From Lewinellaceae bacterium (lineage in GTDB: Bacteria; Bacteroidota; Bacteroidia; Chitinophagales; Saprospiraceae), in the NCBI GenBank assembly GCA_016716135.1, contig JADJWX010000011.1, positions 220,663 to 284,662 of the forward strand: a DNA stretch of 64,000 bases. The letters run 5' to 3'. The notes beneath the pieces were generated by a model. That model was not told the origin of the DNA, made no database searches, and saw only the letters and a list, made by a program, of their open reading frames with translations. Made by a program: the position numbers and the translations under genes. Position 1 is the first letter of the stretch; the number at the start of each line of letters is the position of its first letter. This document shows, in pieces, positions 19,101 through 26,297 of the stretch.

Positions 19101-21619
19101 AATTTTCCTGGTCGAATAACGCCGTTTCGGAGGACCTCACTGGCATTCCTGCCGGCGATTACACGCTCGTCGTCACCGATGCCAACGGCTGCTCCGCTAC
19201 CGTTTCCGAAACCCTGACAGATCCGCCCGCCATTCAACTTAGTTTGCAAAAAACAGACCCGATGTGCGCCGGCGAAACCACCGGCGCACTTGACCTGACG
19301 GCAACCGGCGGCACCGGAATTTTGCAATTTTCATGGTCGAACAATGCCGTTTCGGAAGACCTCACCGGCATCCCGGCCGGCAACTATACCCTCCAGATCA
19401 CCGACGCCAACGGCTGCTCCGCTGCGATTTCCGAAACCCTGACCGATCCGCCCGCCATTCAACTTAGTTTAGAAAAAACAGACCCGATGTGCGCTGGAGA
19501 GGCTACCGGTGCTATTGATTTGACGGCCACCGGCGGCTCCGGCACTTTACAATTTTCCTGGTCGAACACCACCGTGGAGGACCTGACTGGCGTTCCTGCC
19601 GGCGATTACACGCTCGTTGTCACCGATGCCAACGGCTGCTCCGCTACCGTTTCTGAAACCCTGATCGATCCGCCCGCCATTCAACTTAGTTTAGAAAAAA
19701 CAGACCCGATGTGCGCCGGCGAGGCCACCGGCAGCATTGACCTCACAGCCACTGGTGGCTCCGGCACACTGCAATTTTCCTGGTCGAATAACGCCGTTTC
19801 GGAGGATATCACCGGCATCCCGGCGGGCGATTACACGCTCGTCGTCACCGATGCCAACGGCTGCTCCGCTACCGTTTCCGAAACCCTGATTGATCCGCCC
19901 GCGATTCAACTTAGTTTAGAAAAAACAGACCCGATGTGCGCTGGCGAAACCACCGGCGCGTTGGACCTGACGGCAACCGGCGGCACCGGAATTTTGCAAT
20001 TTTCATGGTCGAACAATGCCGTTTCGGAAGACCTCACCGGCATCCCGGCCGGCAACTATACCCTCCAGGTCACCGACGCCAACGGCTGCTCCGCTGCGAT
20101 TTCCGAAACCCTGATCGATCCGCCCGCGATGGAGCTCAGCCTGGAAAAAATGGATTTGCCTTGTCCGGGCGATACCACTCTAATCGATTTAACTGCAAGC
20201 GGCGGTACGGGGCCACTCGTGTTTTCCTGGTCGACCGGCGCAGCAACGGCCGGTATTGCCGTGACAACGGCTGGCAACTACGGGGTCACGGCCACCGATG
20301 CCAATGGGTGTACAGTATCCGCCAGCACCGGTGTGGCTGTGCTTGGAAGCGCTCCCGTGTTGACCTTGACGACCGATACGCTGACCTGCCGGACCCCGCA
20401 AGTCCTGATTGCTGCCGCATCGGATATTCCGTTTGCCCAGTTTTCCTGGACGGGTCCGGACGGGATGGTTTTCGCCAACGCCACTCCGGCTGTTTCAGTC
20501 GGCGGCGTCTACTCGGTAACAGCGACCGTGCCATCGAGCAGCTGCACGGCGACGGGCTTCGTCGTGGTTGCGGTAGACTCCGTGGCGCCGGTGATCCAAC
20601 TTCCGGCTGGTGCAGTTGAAATTCCCTGCGGGCAAAGCAGCGTTTCGATCGCTGCGGCGGGCTCATCGGGCGGAACCGGATATCTTGTGCAATGGACGGC
20701 CAGTGCAGGGGGCACGATTTTGAGCGGTGCACAATCGCTCCAAATTGAAGCAGGCAGCCCCGGTCAATATTATTTGGAGATTATGGATGAAGCGAACGGC
20801 TGCATCGCAGGGGCAGGTTTGCAGGTGACGGCGGCGGAATCAATCACTGCGGAAGTCGTAACAGACTCGGTCCGTTGTTTTGGGGAAGAAAACGGCGCTA
20901 TTCGGGTAATCGGGGTCATTGGCGGCAAACCGCCGTTTGTTTATTCGCTGGACAATCAAAATTTCCAGGCAAACGCTGTTTTTCCCGGGTTGGCCGCAGG
21001 CCCGTATTCTGTATTTGTTCGGGATGCCAACGACTGTGTTTTTTCCACCGAAATTGAGGTATTTCAACCTGCCGACTTCAGCGTCGCGCTGAGCGGCGAC
21101 ACGCTGGTGTTGCGCGGCATGAATGCCCAGGTAATTGCCCTGGTGCAGCCGGCAGGATTTACCCCGACACAAATTAACTGGATGGCAGGCGGCACTCCCC
21201 TACCCCTAAATCAATTTGCACAATCGGTTTCGTTGCTTCAAAGTACCCTTTTCGAGGTTTCCGTTTCCAATGAAACCGGCTGCACGGTGTCCGACAACTG
21301 GCTGGTGCAGGTAGGCACCGAAGTACCGGTATACGCGCCGAATGCAATTTATCCGGCTGACCCGGATGGGCAGAACCATGTTTTTCTGCTGTTCGCCGGA
21401 ACCGGTGTGCGTGAAATCGAGTCCCTTCAAATTTTCGATCGCTGGGGAAATGCCGTTTTTGAGAACCGGCATTTTCAACCTAACGATCCCGCTGTGGGCT
21501 GGGACGGCACGTTTCGCGGGCAACTGGTGGAACCCGGCGTGTATGTTTGGGCGGCAAAAGTTGTTTGGGAGAACGGCGCAGCGGAAATATTGAAGGGCGA
21601 TTTGACGGTGTTGCGCTGA
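13103..21619 (+). CDS. Giant secreted M43 metalloprotease with PKD, FG-GAP and SprB repeats, type-B T9SS sorting domain
   Basis: A 2838-residue extracellular protein. Signal peptide: residues 1-22 (ending CLAQ). M43-type (pappalysin-like) peptidase: zinc motif HEMGHYFGLYH at 223-233. Two PKD-like domains lie at about 335-497. A region of propeller-like repeats spans about 500-880, then a Cys-rich CDNELDDDGDGYVDC motif near 920-945. FG-GAP/VCBS-type calcium-loop repeats (DINADGIPELVL, DFDQDGVPEIF, DINLDGQPDIV, DFDYDGLDELV) run to about 1400. Eight SprB-type repeats of 75 residues follow (about 1827-2420). The C-terminal gliding-motility-associated domain (IFDRWGNAVFENRHF ... VYVWAAKV) is the type IX secretion type-B sorting signal. 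It is probably displayed on or released from the cell surface as an adhesin-protease. Confidence 0.9.
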   Translation: MFLRNLTLLLLFLFYTSTFCLAQGAPGFSCGFDPALSRQQSGIEQYEQRLRQFFLQKKADGEQPEGLSALLYTVPVVVHIIHNGGAENISDAQVQAAIDHLNAGFAAAGYFAQQGATVNTQIQFCLAKRDPDGKPTTGITRTQSPLTIMTMETDDIATKDLSRWDPTAYVNIWVVREILSTSAGPGVAGYAFFPTAHGQPQDGMICEAGFFGKSPKEDAVLIHEMGHYFGLYHTFQGGCKNDDCTVDGDRVCDTPPDQATHTTCVFNSCSTDVAAGSPFLTDVDDFTGDFMDYSPFDCYHFFTAGQALRMQGALETVRTSLLHSAGCLDPCSQALTASFSAAPNPVQAGEPVVFTNTSTGATLFSWSENGLVFSQNQDASTIFTALGQHTIFLTTGNSDPNCSATAQVSIEVTCPVTAGFTASATEAVVGSTLVFTNISTGNTPLDFEWQINGQSVSTTTDLNFTFVNGGYYTVMLKAIGAYCSTEFSALIKITTACGQVPEPAQVEYSAQKKLFNPRDVLALPGGYLLQCGGHNSRPMVSKWDESGNLLWHKVTTDNGAFRQIQQLPDGNFLLVGQSSGKMLLAKMTPDGDFYWSKTLENTGGDYWNPYEPGATAINPDGSFGLLFNDPYGQKRYLAKISAGGDILWTKNLFQVATAGALRRATDGSGDFLFMAWGNFHTVFFSVSVLRFNQAGQLLKINTYWLDTENLTGFPNFDLNVHADGGYSIFFTDDDFLGSTNVQKYLLRCTATGAVKWAKRYDLTGGNQRSAAYIRAVPDDKGWLMVDSRTDAAGQPLGDFLIRLDADGNIVRTRRLGNTAVNYDWTPAPVFQSGRIRAVRSSDFNSTLELLTLHDSDLPQTCAPLTPNAETGKPLFPIVLETMVFPNSRTLALADAPLVLAGDMLVRTELCAAILPCPEICDNELDDDGDGYVDCFDTDCPCFDPDLACSITPPVQPFSAKIAWESGVDVIDPEAPLFVGNLNPQVDSIPEIILQGRTTGELYIFKGDGSNKANPVSFNPALIDNFTVAPPLLADINADGIPELVLAAATGNIRVYTNYQENQTPPFTLWLESQPAVPGFLSMLGTADFDQDGVPEIFAGNQIFAFDFSNPAAPTLTPRLKGAGNAGAMPPLATGFRDVSAAADLLSRADCNGDPDCDGLELAAGAHIYSIDLDPNDGDGYQIKIKRNLNALAPGYNFSDGFTQIADINLDGQPDIVVNGAGSDPGTNTDGFYVWDKNGLVAFFQVSPALAFPQGKLTIANVFDDRTAGFAQDFPEIIGKRLNPSRLIAYNLNARSLDATQPFWWSVPSDDVSNICSVSAFDFDYDGLDELVSKGDTFLRVIYGGPAPFPPGVDPDTRVWFELAGRAGTSFEGAVVADVDADQSAEIVYAFNPNNVSQNNGRLRVLESADLPWPPARSVWNQFSYFGVNINDDLTVPQIQQPHWLEMGGIGSGKRPFNKHLAQLGALNPAATNKLKVPDMTLTLDSTRCRMDSFDLFLNICNAGSALLPGGTPIAFYLGNPTTIAAPLLFLPVVLAEKLEPGACISLKKTIPATYNETIFAVANDNGTLPTPFDLTADFPATNQPECYYENNLASFFIGHQPLALDLGPDISLCKNSVVALSASPGFQRYRWQDGSTEPDFTAFGPGKYWVDAYDACGFLQTDTVQITLNTLDTLDLPDAVAICDGETIQLAVDGFSKYIWSPADSVSCADCPVVDILAKNSITLLLSAASGDCIVSDSIRITIGQKPTLDLQVQTNVCDSMASLAASATGNGPFQFHWSDFNTDSVRTVTQAGVYTVEVTDKNGCQATDTASIDLLPPLKIGLNSTMPDCASAATGAIDVSVSGGLPPFEFIWSNNAVSEDLTGIPAGNYTLQVTDANGCSAAISETLTDPPAIQLSLQKTDPNCAGEATGAIDLTASGGNGILQFSWSNNTTVEDLSAVPAGDYTLVVTDANGCSATVSETLIDPPAIQLSLEKTDPMCAGEATGSIDLTAAGGSGTLQFSWSNNAVSEDLTGIPAGDYTLVVTDANGCSATVSETLTDPPAIQLSLQKTDPMCAGETTGALDLTATGGTGILQFSWSNNAVSEDLTGIPAGNYTLQITDANGCSAAISETLTDPPAIQLSLEKTDPMCAGEATGAIDLTATGGSGTLQFSWSNTTVEDLTGVPAGDYTLVVTDANGCSATVSETLIDPPAIQLSLEKTDPMCAGEATGSIDLTATGGSGTLQFSWSNNAVSEDITGIPAGDYTLVVTDANGCSATVSETLIDPPAIQLSLEKTDPMCAGETTGALDLTATGGTGILQFSWSNNAVSEDLTGIPAGNYTLQVTDANGCSAAISETLIDPPAMELSLEKMDLPCPGDTTLIDLTASGGTGPLVFSWSTGAATAGIAVTTAGNYGVTATDANGCTVSASTGVAVLGSAPVLTLTTDTLTCRTPQVLIAAASDIPFAQFSWTGPDGMVFANATPAVSVGGVYSVTATVPSSSCTATGFVVVAVDSVAPVIQLPAGAVEIPCGQSSVSIAAAGSSGGTGYLVQWTASAGGTILSGAQSLQIEAGSPGQYYLEIMDEANGCIAGAGLQVTAAESITAEVVTDSVRCFGEENGAIRVIGVIGGKPPFVYSLDNQNFQANAVFPGLAAGPYSVFVRDANDCVFSTEIEVFQPADFSVALSGDTLVLRGMNAQVIALVQPAGFTPTQINWMAGGTPLPLNQFAQSVSLLQSTLFEVSVSNETGCTVSDNWLVQVGTEVPVYAPNAIYPADPDGQNHVFLLFAGTGVREIESLQIFDRWGNAVFENRHFQPNDPAVGWDGTFRGQLVEPGVYVWAAKVVWENGAAEILKGDLTVLR
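18581..20370 (+). repeat. 225-bp tandem repeats encoding SprB-type units
   Basis: Unit starts fall at 18581, 18806, 19031, 19256, 19481, 19703, 19928 and 20153, giving a 225-base period except for one 222-base unit (19481-19702), which lacks one codon. The six units from 18806 to 20152 are near-identical; the first and last are diverged. Unit types alternate (DYTLVVTDANGC versus NYTLQVTDANGC; ETTGALDL versus EATGSIDL) in a mosaic pattern that suggests duplication and gene conversion. Confidence 0.95.
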
Positions 21620-21674
21620 AGTCTGTGGCTGAAAGGCTGTCTACTAAGTATTCGCCCGCCGTAGAAGTATTGCT

Positions 21675-21816
21675 TAACTCAAGTTGTGACCAACAAAAAG
21701 TAGACAGGATTTTATTATGCCGGCTGCGCTGTCATCCGGTTTGTAAAAGTCGGCGTGGCCGACGCTGATCATGTAAATCCTGTACATTTTTTCTTAGTAG
21801 GTCACAACTTGAGTTA
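21675..21816. repeat. 142-bp element with 17-bp terminal inverted repeats
   Basis: TAACTCAAGTTGTGACC at 21675-21691 is the exact complement of 21800-21816. The similarity extends inward imperfectly (GTAGACAGGATTT on the left, AAATCCTGTACA on the right). No coding capacity. It lies between two convergent genes. One end-like sequence recurs at 8351-8366. Target duplications are unclear. Confidence 0.65.
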
Positions 21817-21896
21817 TTTAAACACCAGGAAAGCTATCTTTTGTACACTAACTTATAAGACGGCCTCCCCGTGGTAATAATTTGGGCGCCCCCCGG

Positions 21897-22808
21897 CTAT
21901 TTGCTCTCAATCAAATCGATCAGCCGGTTCAGCTCGCCGTCGTTCTCAAATTTGATGGTGATACTGCCTTTTCCTTTTTCATTGCGTTTCAGATCGACCT
22001 TGGCGCCGAAATAAGCGCGGAACTGATCCTGGATATTCCGCAAGTGATCGGGCAGACGCTTATCCGCCTTGGCTTTTTTACCGGCGCGTTCTTCCTGGTG
22101 CCGTGCAATGAGATTTTCAACGGCGCGTACGGAAAGCCCTTCCTGAATGATTTGGCGCAGTAAGGAGAGTTGGAAAGCAATGTCGTTTAAACCGGCAAGG
22201 GCGCGCGCATGCCCCATGCTGAGTTGCCCGTCTTTGATGGCTTGTTGGATGTCGACGGGGAGTTTGAGCAGGCGGAGGTAGTTGGTGATCGTACTGCGCT
22301 GTTTGCCGACGCGTTCGGAGAGCGTTTCGTCGGTGAGGTTGCACTCTTCTTTGAGACGCTGGTACGAAATGGCAACTTCAATAGCATTAAGGTCTTGCCG
22401 CTGGATATTTTCGATCAGGGCCATTTCCAGCATTTGCTGGTCGTCGGCCAGCCGGACATAGGCCGGGATTTCGGTCAGGTTGGCCATTTGGCTGGCCCGA
22501 AAGCGCCGTTCACCGGAGATCAGCTGGTAGGCTTTATCGTGCAACCGGCGTACGGTAACGGGTTGGATCAAGCCGTGGACCCGGATGCTGTCGGTCAGCT
22601 CATCCAGTGCGGTTTGGTCAAATTCGGTACGCGGCTGAAACGGGTTGGCTTCGATCTGATTGATGGGCAGCATGGCTACCGTGTGTGTCAGCTCCCGGAC
22701 CACACTTTGCGGGTTTTCCTGAACGGCTTGTTCCCACTCCTGCGGGTTTGCGAGCAGGGCGCGGATACCTTTGCCAAAGTCGGCTTTATTCAATGTTTTT
22801 TTTGCCAT
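21897..22808 (-). CDS. parB: Chromosome-partitioning protein ParB
   Basis: A 303-residue ParB/Spo0J protein that binds parS and spreads by CTP-dependent clamping. The N-terminal ParB nuclease-like domain has IEANPFQPR and SGERRFRASQMA (the CTP-binding GERR motif), and the LIENIQRQDLNAIE motif follows. The central helix-turn-helix reads LSERVGKQRSTITNYLRLL and the GHARALAGL segment is typical. It starts 13 bases after the parA stop, so the two form an operon. No canonical parS was seen nearby. Confidence 0.95.
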   Translation of the reverse strand: MAKKTLNKADFGKGIRALLANPQEWEQAVQENPQSVVRELTHTVAMLPINQIEANPFQPRTEFDQTALDELTDSIRVHGLIQPVTVRRLHDKAYQLISGERRFRASQMANLTEIPAYVRLADDQQMLEMALIENIQRQDLNAIEVAISYQRLKEECNLTDETLSERVGKQRSTITNYLRLLKLPVDIQQAIKDGQLSMGHARALAGLNDIAFQLSLLRQIIQEGLSVRAVENLIARHQEERAGKKAKADKRLPDHLRNIQDQFRAYFGAKVDLKRNEKGKGSITIKFENDGELNRLIDLIESK

Positions 22809-22821
22809 TTTATCTGGTTGG

Positions 22822-23589
22822 TCAATTCGGATTGCGCTTTAAAAATTCCTCGGCAAGGTTGAAAAAGTTTACGGCGCCGCGGCTGCTTACGTCGTACATC
22901 GCAACAGGAACGTGTTGCATGGGCGCTTCAGCCACGCGGGAATTCCGGTGGATGATGGTTTCGAACACATAGTCATTACTGCTGTTGCGCACTTCTTCGA
23001 CGATGGCGTTGGCGAGGCGCAGACGGCTGTCGTACATGGAGATCAGCAGGCCTTCGACCTGAAGTTCCGGATTGTAGCCCTGTTTCACCAATGCAATGGT
23101 GTTTTTCAGTTTTGCTAAGCCTTCGAATGAAAACATTTCACACTGTACGGGGATCAGCACCGTATCTGCTGCAACCAGGGCATTTACCGTTATCAGACCC
23201 AGCGACGGGAGACAGTCGATAAAAATGAAATCGTAGTCCTGATTAACCTGTTGAACAATATTGCGCAGCAAAAATTCCCGCTTGGGCTTGTTCACCAGCT
23301 CGAGCTCGGCGCCAACCAGGTTGATGCTGGCCGGCAGCAAGTACAAATTCGGTGTTTCCGTTTTCAGGATTGCTTCGCGTGGGTCAATATCATTGACCAG
23401 GCAATCGTACAGGCTAAGGGTTTCTTCTGTTGTTGTGATGCCAACGCCAGAAGAGGCATTTGACTGCGGGTCGGCATCAATCAGCAGGACTTTTTTTTCC
23501 AGAATGGCCAGCGAAGCAGCCAGATTGATCGCGGTAGTGGTTTTGCCAACACCGCCTTTTTGATTGGCGATCGTAATTATTTTATGCAT
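22822..23589 (-). CDS. parA: Chromosome-partitioning ATPase ParA/Soj
   Basis: A 255-residue ParA ATPase of the short chromosomal (Soj) type without an N-terminal HTH. It has the deviant Walker A motif KGGVGKTTT at residues 10-18, DADPQSNASSGVG (switch I), and FIDCLPSLGLITVNAL (Walker B). It is the first gene of the parAB operon and works with ParB in origin segregation. Confidence 0.95.
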   Translation of the reverse strand: MHKIITIANQKGGVGKTTTAINLAASLAILEKKVLLIDADPQSNASSGVGITTTEETLSLYDCLVNDIDPREAILKTETPNLYLLPASINLVGAELELVNKPKREFLLRNIVQQVNQDYDFIFIDCLPSLGLITVNALVAADTVLIPVQCEMFSFEGLAKLKNTIALVKQGYNPELQVEGLLISMYDSRLRLANAIVEEVRNSSNDYVFETIIHRNSRVAEAPMQHVPVAMYDVSSRGAVNFFNLAEEFLKRNPN

Positions 23590-23635
23590 GACAACAGGAT
23601 GAAAGTGGCTGGTAAAAGTATTGATTTGGCCGGGG

Positions 23636-24319
23636 TTAAAGGTTTTTTTGCGTGCCGATCGGCATCAGGATCAGTTCTTTTCCTTTGGCGGAAAATGCCG
23701 CTATGGCGTCTTCATGTTCAATTTTTATAAAACCAAACGTATCGTAATGGCATCCGATTATCCGGTTGCACTCGATAAATTGGCTGGCCATTACGGCGTC
23801 TTTGTAATTCATGGTAAAATTGGAACCGATGGGAAGGATGGCCAGGTCGAGCGGGGCGCAAGTCATCGGAATAAGTTTCATATCGAGCGTCAGTGCAGTG
23901 TCTCCGGCAATGTAAATGTTGCCGTCGGGTGTTTCCAAAACAAAACCTGCAGGTTCGCCGGCATAGGCGCCGTCGGGAAAACTGCTGCTGTGCACAGCGT
24001 TGACCATTTTGACCCGGCCAAAGGAAAAAGTCCACCAGCCGCCTTTATTAATCGGGTGGGTTTTATAGCCTTTTTCAGCGTACCGCGCATGAATTTCCCA
24101 AATCCCGACAATCAGCGCCTCCGGGTTGTTTTCCATCACCCGTTCCAGGTCTCCGATATGGTCCGAATGCGCATGGGTCAGCAGTACAAAATCGCAGCGA
24201 ATACCATCCACATCTATTTCTGCCGCCAGCGGATTTTCTGAAATAAACGGATCTACCAGCAGGCGTTTGCCGCCGGCCTCAATGCCGAAGCAGGAATGGC
24301 CGTAATAGGTGATTTTCAT
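23636..24319 (-). CDS. UPF0173-family metal-dependent hydrolase
   Basis: A 227-residue metallo-beta-lactamase-fold protein. It starts MKITYYGHSCFGIE, has the metal motif LLTHAHSDHIGD (HxHxDH), the later GDTALTLDM metal Asp and the GCHYDTFG final His, all typical of UPF0173. The substrate is unknown for the family. It lies 46 bases before parA on the same strand and may be read with parAB. Confidence 0.9.
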   Translation of the reverse strand: MKITYYGHSCFGIEAGGKRLLVDPFISENPLAAEIDVDGIRCDFVLLTHAHSDHIGDLERVMENNPEALIVGIWEIHARYAEKGYKTHPINKGGWWTFSFGRVKMVNAVHSSSFPDGAYAGEPAGFVLETPDGNIYIAGDTALTLDMKLIPMTCAPLDLAILPIGSNFTMNYKDAVMASQFIECNRIIGCHYDTFGFIKIEHEDAIAAFSAKGKELILMPIGTQKNL

Positions 24320-24493
24320 GCGCTGGTATGTTTTGACAGGCTGATCCGTCGCCTGCAGCCTAGCTGAAAAGGCCTGTGATTCCGGGCAAAGATAACCGCA
24401 GCGGGGAGAAAACGGCGGGCAAGTTATCCACCCCGATCTGGGGATAATTTGTGGAAAAGTGTTGGTATGCTTCAGCGGTCGGGACGATTGCGC

Positions 24494-26284
24494 CTACCGC
24501 AGCAAGGTCACATCGCCTTTTTTACGGATGGTGCCTTCCACAGATTGTGTTTCAAGTACCCAAACGTACACATCCGACGGCGCTTCCCGGCCGTCAACCG
24601 TCCCGTCCCAACCCGCATTGGGCTCTGCGCTTTCAAAAACCAGCATACCCCAGCGGTTAAAAATTGCCAGGTGATAAACGGGCGCCGGGCAAAACAGTTC
24701 CGGAAAAAACAGGTCGTTAATGCCATCGCCGTTTGGCGTGAAAGCGGTGGGAATTTTGTCTTTGGACGATTCCGCGCGCACCGTTTGCTGATGTTGGGTG
24801 TAGGCGCAGGCATTCGCGGTAAGCGTTATTTTAAGGCTGTCGGTCAAATTGGGAAAACAAACGCGGCCAGGTACTCCCGGGGCAATTACGCCTCCCGGAA
24901 ATGTCCAACTATAGTTGGTTCCGGATGTCGGATCGGTAATTTCAAAATCAATGCACTCTCCGGGACAAAGGGTGGAATCGGATATCGTAAAATCGAGATT
25001 GGGCGCGCTGCACAAAACAGCCGTTTGTAGAGCCATGCCGGCTGATGCCCAGGCAGAAACGCTCATGGCAACGCCGGGGCCGGCTGTCGGTACGAATACC
25101 GATGCCGGGGTGGGCATATCGGCCACCTGCAGGTTGAAGGAGCCTAAACAACAGGGCGGCGTATCGCCTTTGTCATTGGCGCGCAATAACAGGCAGCCCT
25201 TGCCGCTGCCGGTTTGCAGGGTAGCTGCCAGCAGCAAGTCGTTGTTTTTGAGCAGGGTGAGTTGGGGGTTCAGCCCGATGGCGCCGGGCTGGCTGTGGTT
25301 TTTTATCCAAAGCAAATCGCCTTCGGTGTTCACGCGGGCAAGTCCGGCGCCAAGCGTGGGCACATTGCCGTCTTCCGAAATACTGAATACGGCGCCCCCG
25401 GGATATGCCTGCAGGCTCCGGATGCCGCTATTCATACCCGGTTCGCCGTAGGTGCGCGACCATAAAATTGTTCCCTGCCCGTCAATTTTCAACAGCCAGC
25501 CTTTGTTGTAATTGTCCACACCGTAACTATGTCCTCCCGCAAGTAAATTTTGATCGCTTGACAGCGTCAGGAAAAACAACGCATCATCATCGTTGGTGCC
25601 AAAACGGCGGCTCCAATCGACGCCTCCGGAAGCAGATAATTTGAGCACAATGCCATCCGAATAGCCATTTTGAACCAGTTGACCAACCCCGTAAATATTT
25701 CCCTGGAGGTCTTCCCAGGTCTGATGCAACCGGATTGAAGTGGCCGGGGCGGTGATTTGTGTCGACCAGATTGCCAGGCCGTCGCTGTCCGTTTTTATGA
25801 CCAAACCGGCTGCATTGTTGTTTCCGGAAAGAATGTAACCGCCGGCAGTACGGTGTACACTCCGAATGGCTGGGCTGCTGTTGGTGAAAAAACGGCTCCA
25901 CAGCGGGATGCCGTTCAGGTCAATTTTTGAAATGCCGGATTTCCCTGCTACAGATTCAGCCTGCACAACGGCCAGAATTTGCCCATCAGGTGCTGCATCG
26001 AGTGCTGTGATCGACGTAGAGTCGGTAGCTGTGCCAAACCGGCGGCCCCAGATCAGCGTGCCATTTTCCGAAAGTAACAGCAATGCCGCTTGCTTTTGAC
26101 CTGTGGCGGCAGAAATCACCTGTCCGCCAACGGCCAATTGGCCGCCCTGGAGTTGTTTTACGGCGTTCACCAGGAAGGCCTCCCCGGGAAGGCTGAAGCG
26201 GTGTTGAAAATACTGTTGACTTCTTGCGTCGGGCAGCAAGAGGAGCAAATGAATAAAAATCAGGCTACAAGTTAGTTGGGTCAT
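24494..26284 (-). CDS. Secreted protein with type-B T9SS C-terminal sorting domain
   Basis: A 596-residue exported protein. I choose the ATG at 26282-26284 because it begins an ideal signal peptide (MTQLTCSLIFIHLLLLLPDARSQQ); a longer frame upstream overlaps the neighbouring gene and adds non-signal sequence. The middle (about 40-400) is made of repeated strands of the type GDLLWIKNHSQPG and GTILWSRTYGEPG, typical of propeller-like domains in Bacteroidota surface proteins. A PKD-like segment (YSWTFPGG) precedes the C-terminal gliding-motility-associated domain (IPTAFTPNGDGINDLFF ... AIFNRWGMLVFES). Surface location is likely; the ligand or activity is unknown. Confidence 0.85.
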   Translation of the reverse strand: MTQLTCSLIFIHLLLLLPDARSQQYFQHRFSLPGEAFLVNAVKQLQGGQLAVGGQVISAATGQKQAALLLLSENGTLIWGRRFGTATDSTSITALDAAPDGQILAVVQAESVAGKSGISKIDLNGIPLWSRFFTNSSPAIRSVHRTAGGYILSGNNNAAGLVIKTDSDGLAIWSTQITAPATSIRLHQTWEDLQGNIYGVGQLVQNGYSDGIVLKLSASGGVDWSRRFGTNDDDALFFLTLSSDQNLLAGGHSYGVDNYNKGWLLKIDGQGTILWSRTYGEPGMNSGIRSLQAYPGGAVFSISEDGNVPTLGAGLARVNTEGDLLWIKNHSQPGAIGLNPQLTLLKNNDLLLAATLQTGSGKGCLLLRANDKGDTPPCCLGSFNLQVADMPTPASVFVPTAGPGVAMSVSAWASAGMALQTAVLCSAPNLDFTISDSTLCPGECIDFEITDPTSGTNYSWTFPGGVIAPGVPGRVCFPNLTDSLKITLTANACAYTQHQQTVRAESSKDKIPTAFTPNGDGINDLFFPELFCPAPVYHLAIFNRWGMLVFESAEPNAGWDGTVDGREAPSDVYVWVLETQSVEGTIRKKGDVTLLR

Positions 26285-26297
26285 GGGTGGGGATGGG

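Noticed and set aside
18581..20370. Regular 225-bp repeats resembling an array
   Set aside because: They are in frame within one gene and encode SprB-type protein units; there are no short repeats with unique spacers, so it is not CRISPR.
21897..24319. parS site near parAB
   Set aside because: No copy of the TGTTTCACGTGAAACA-type palindrome could be found by eye in this part.
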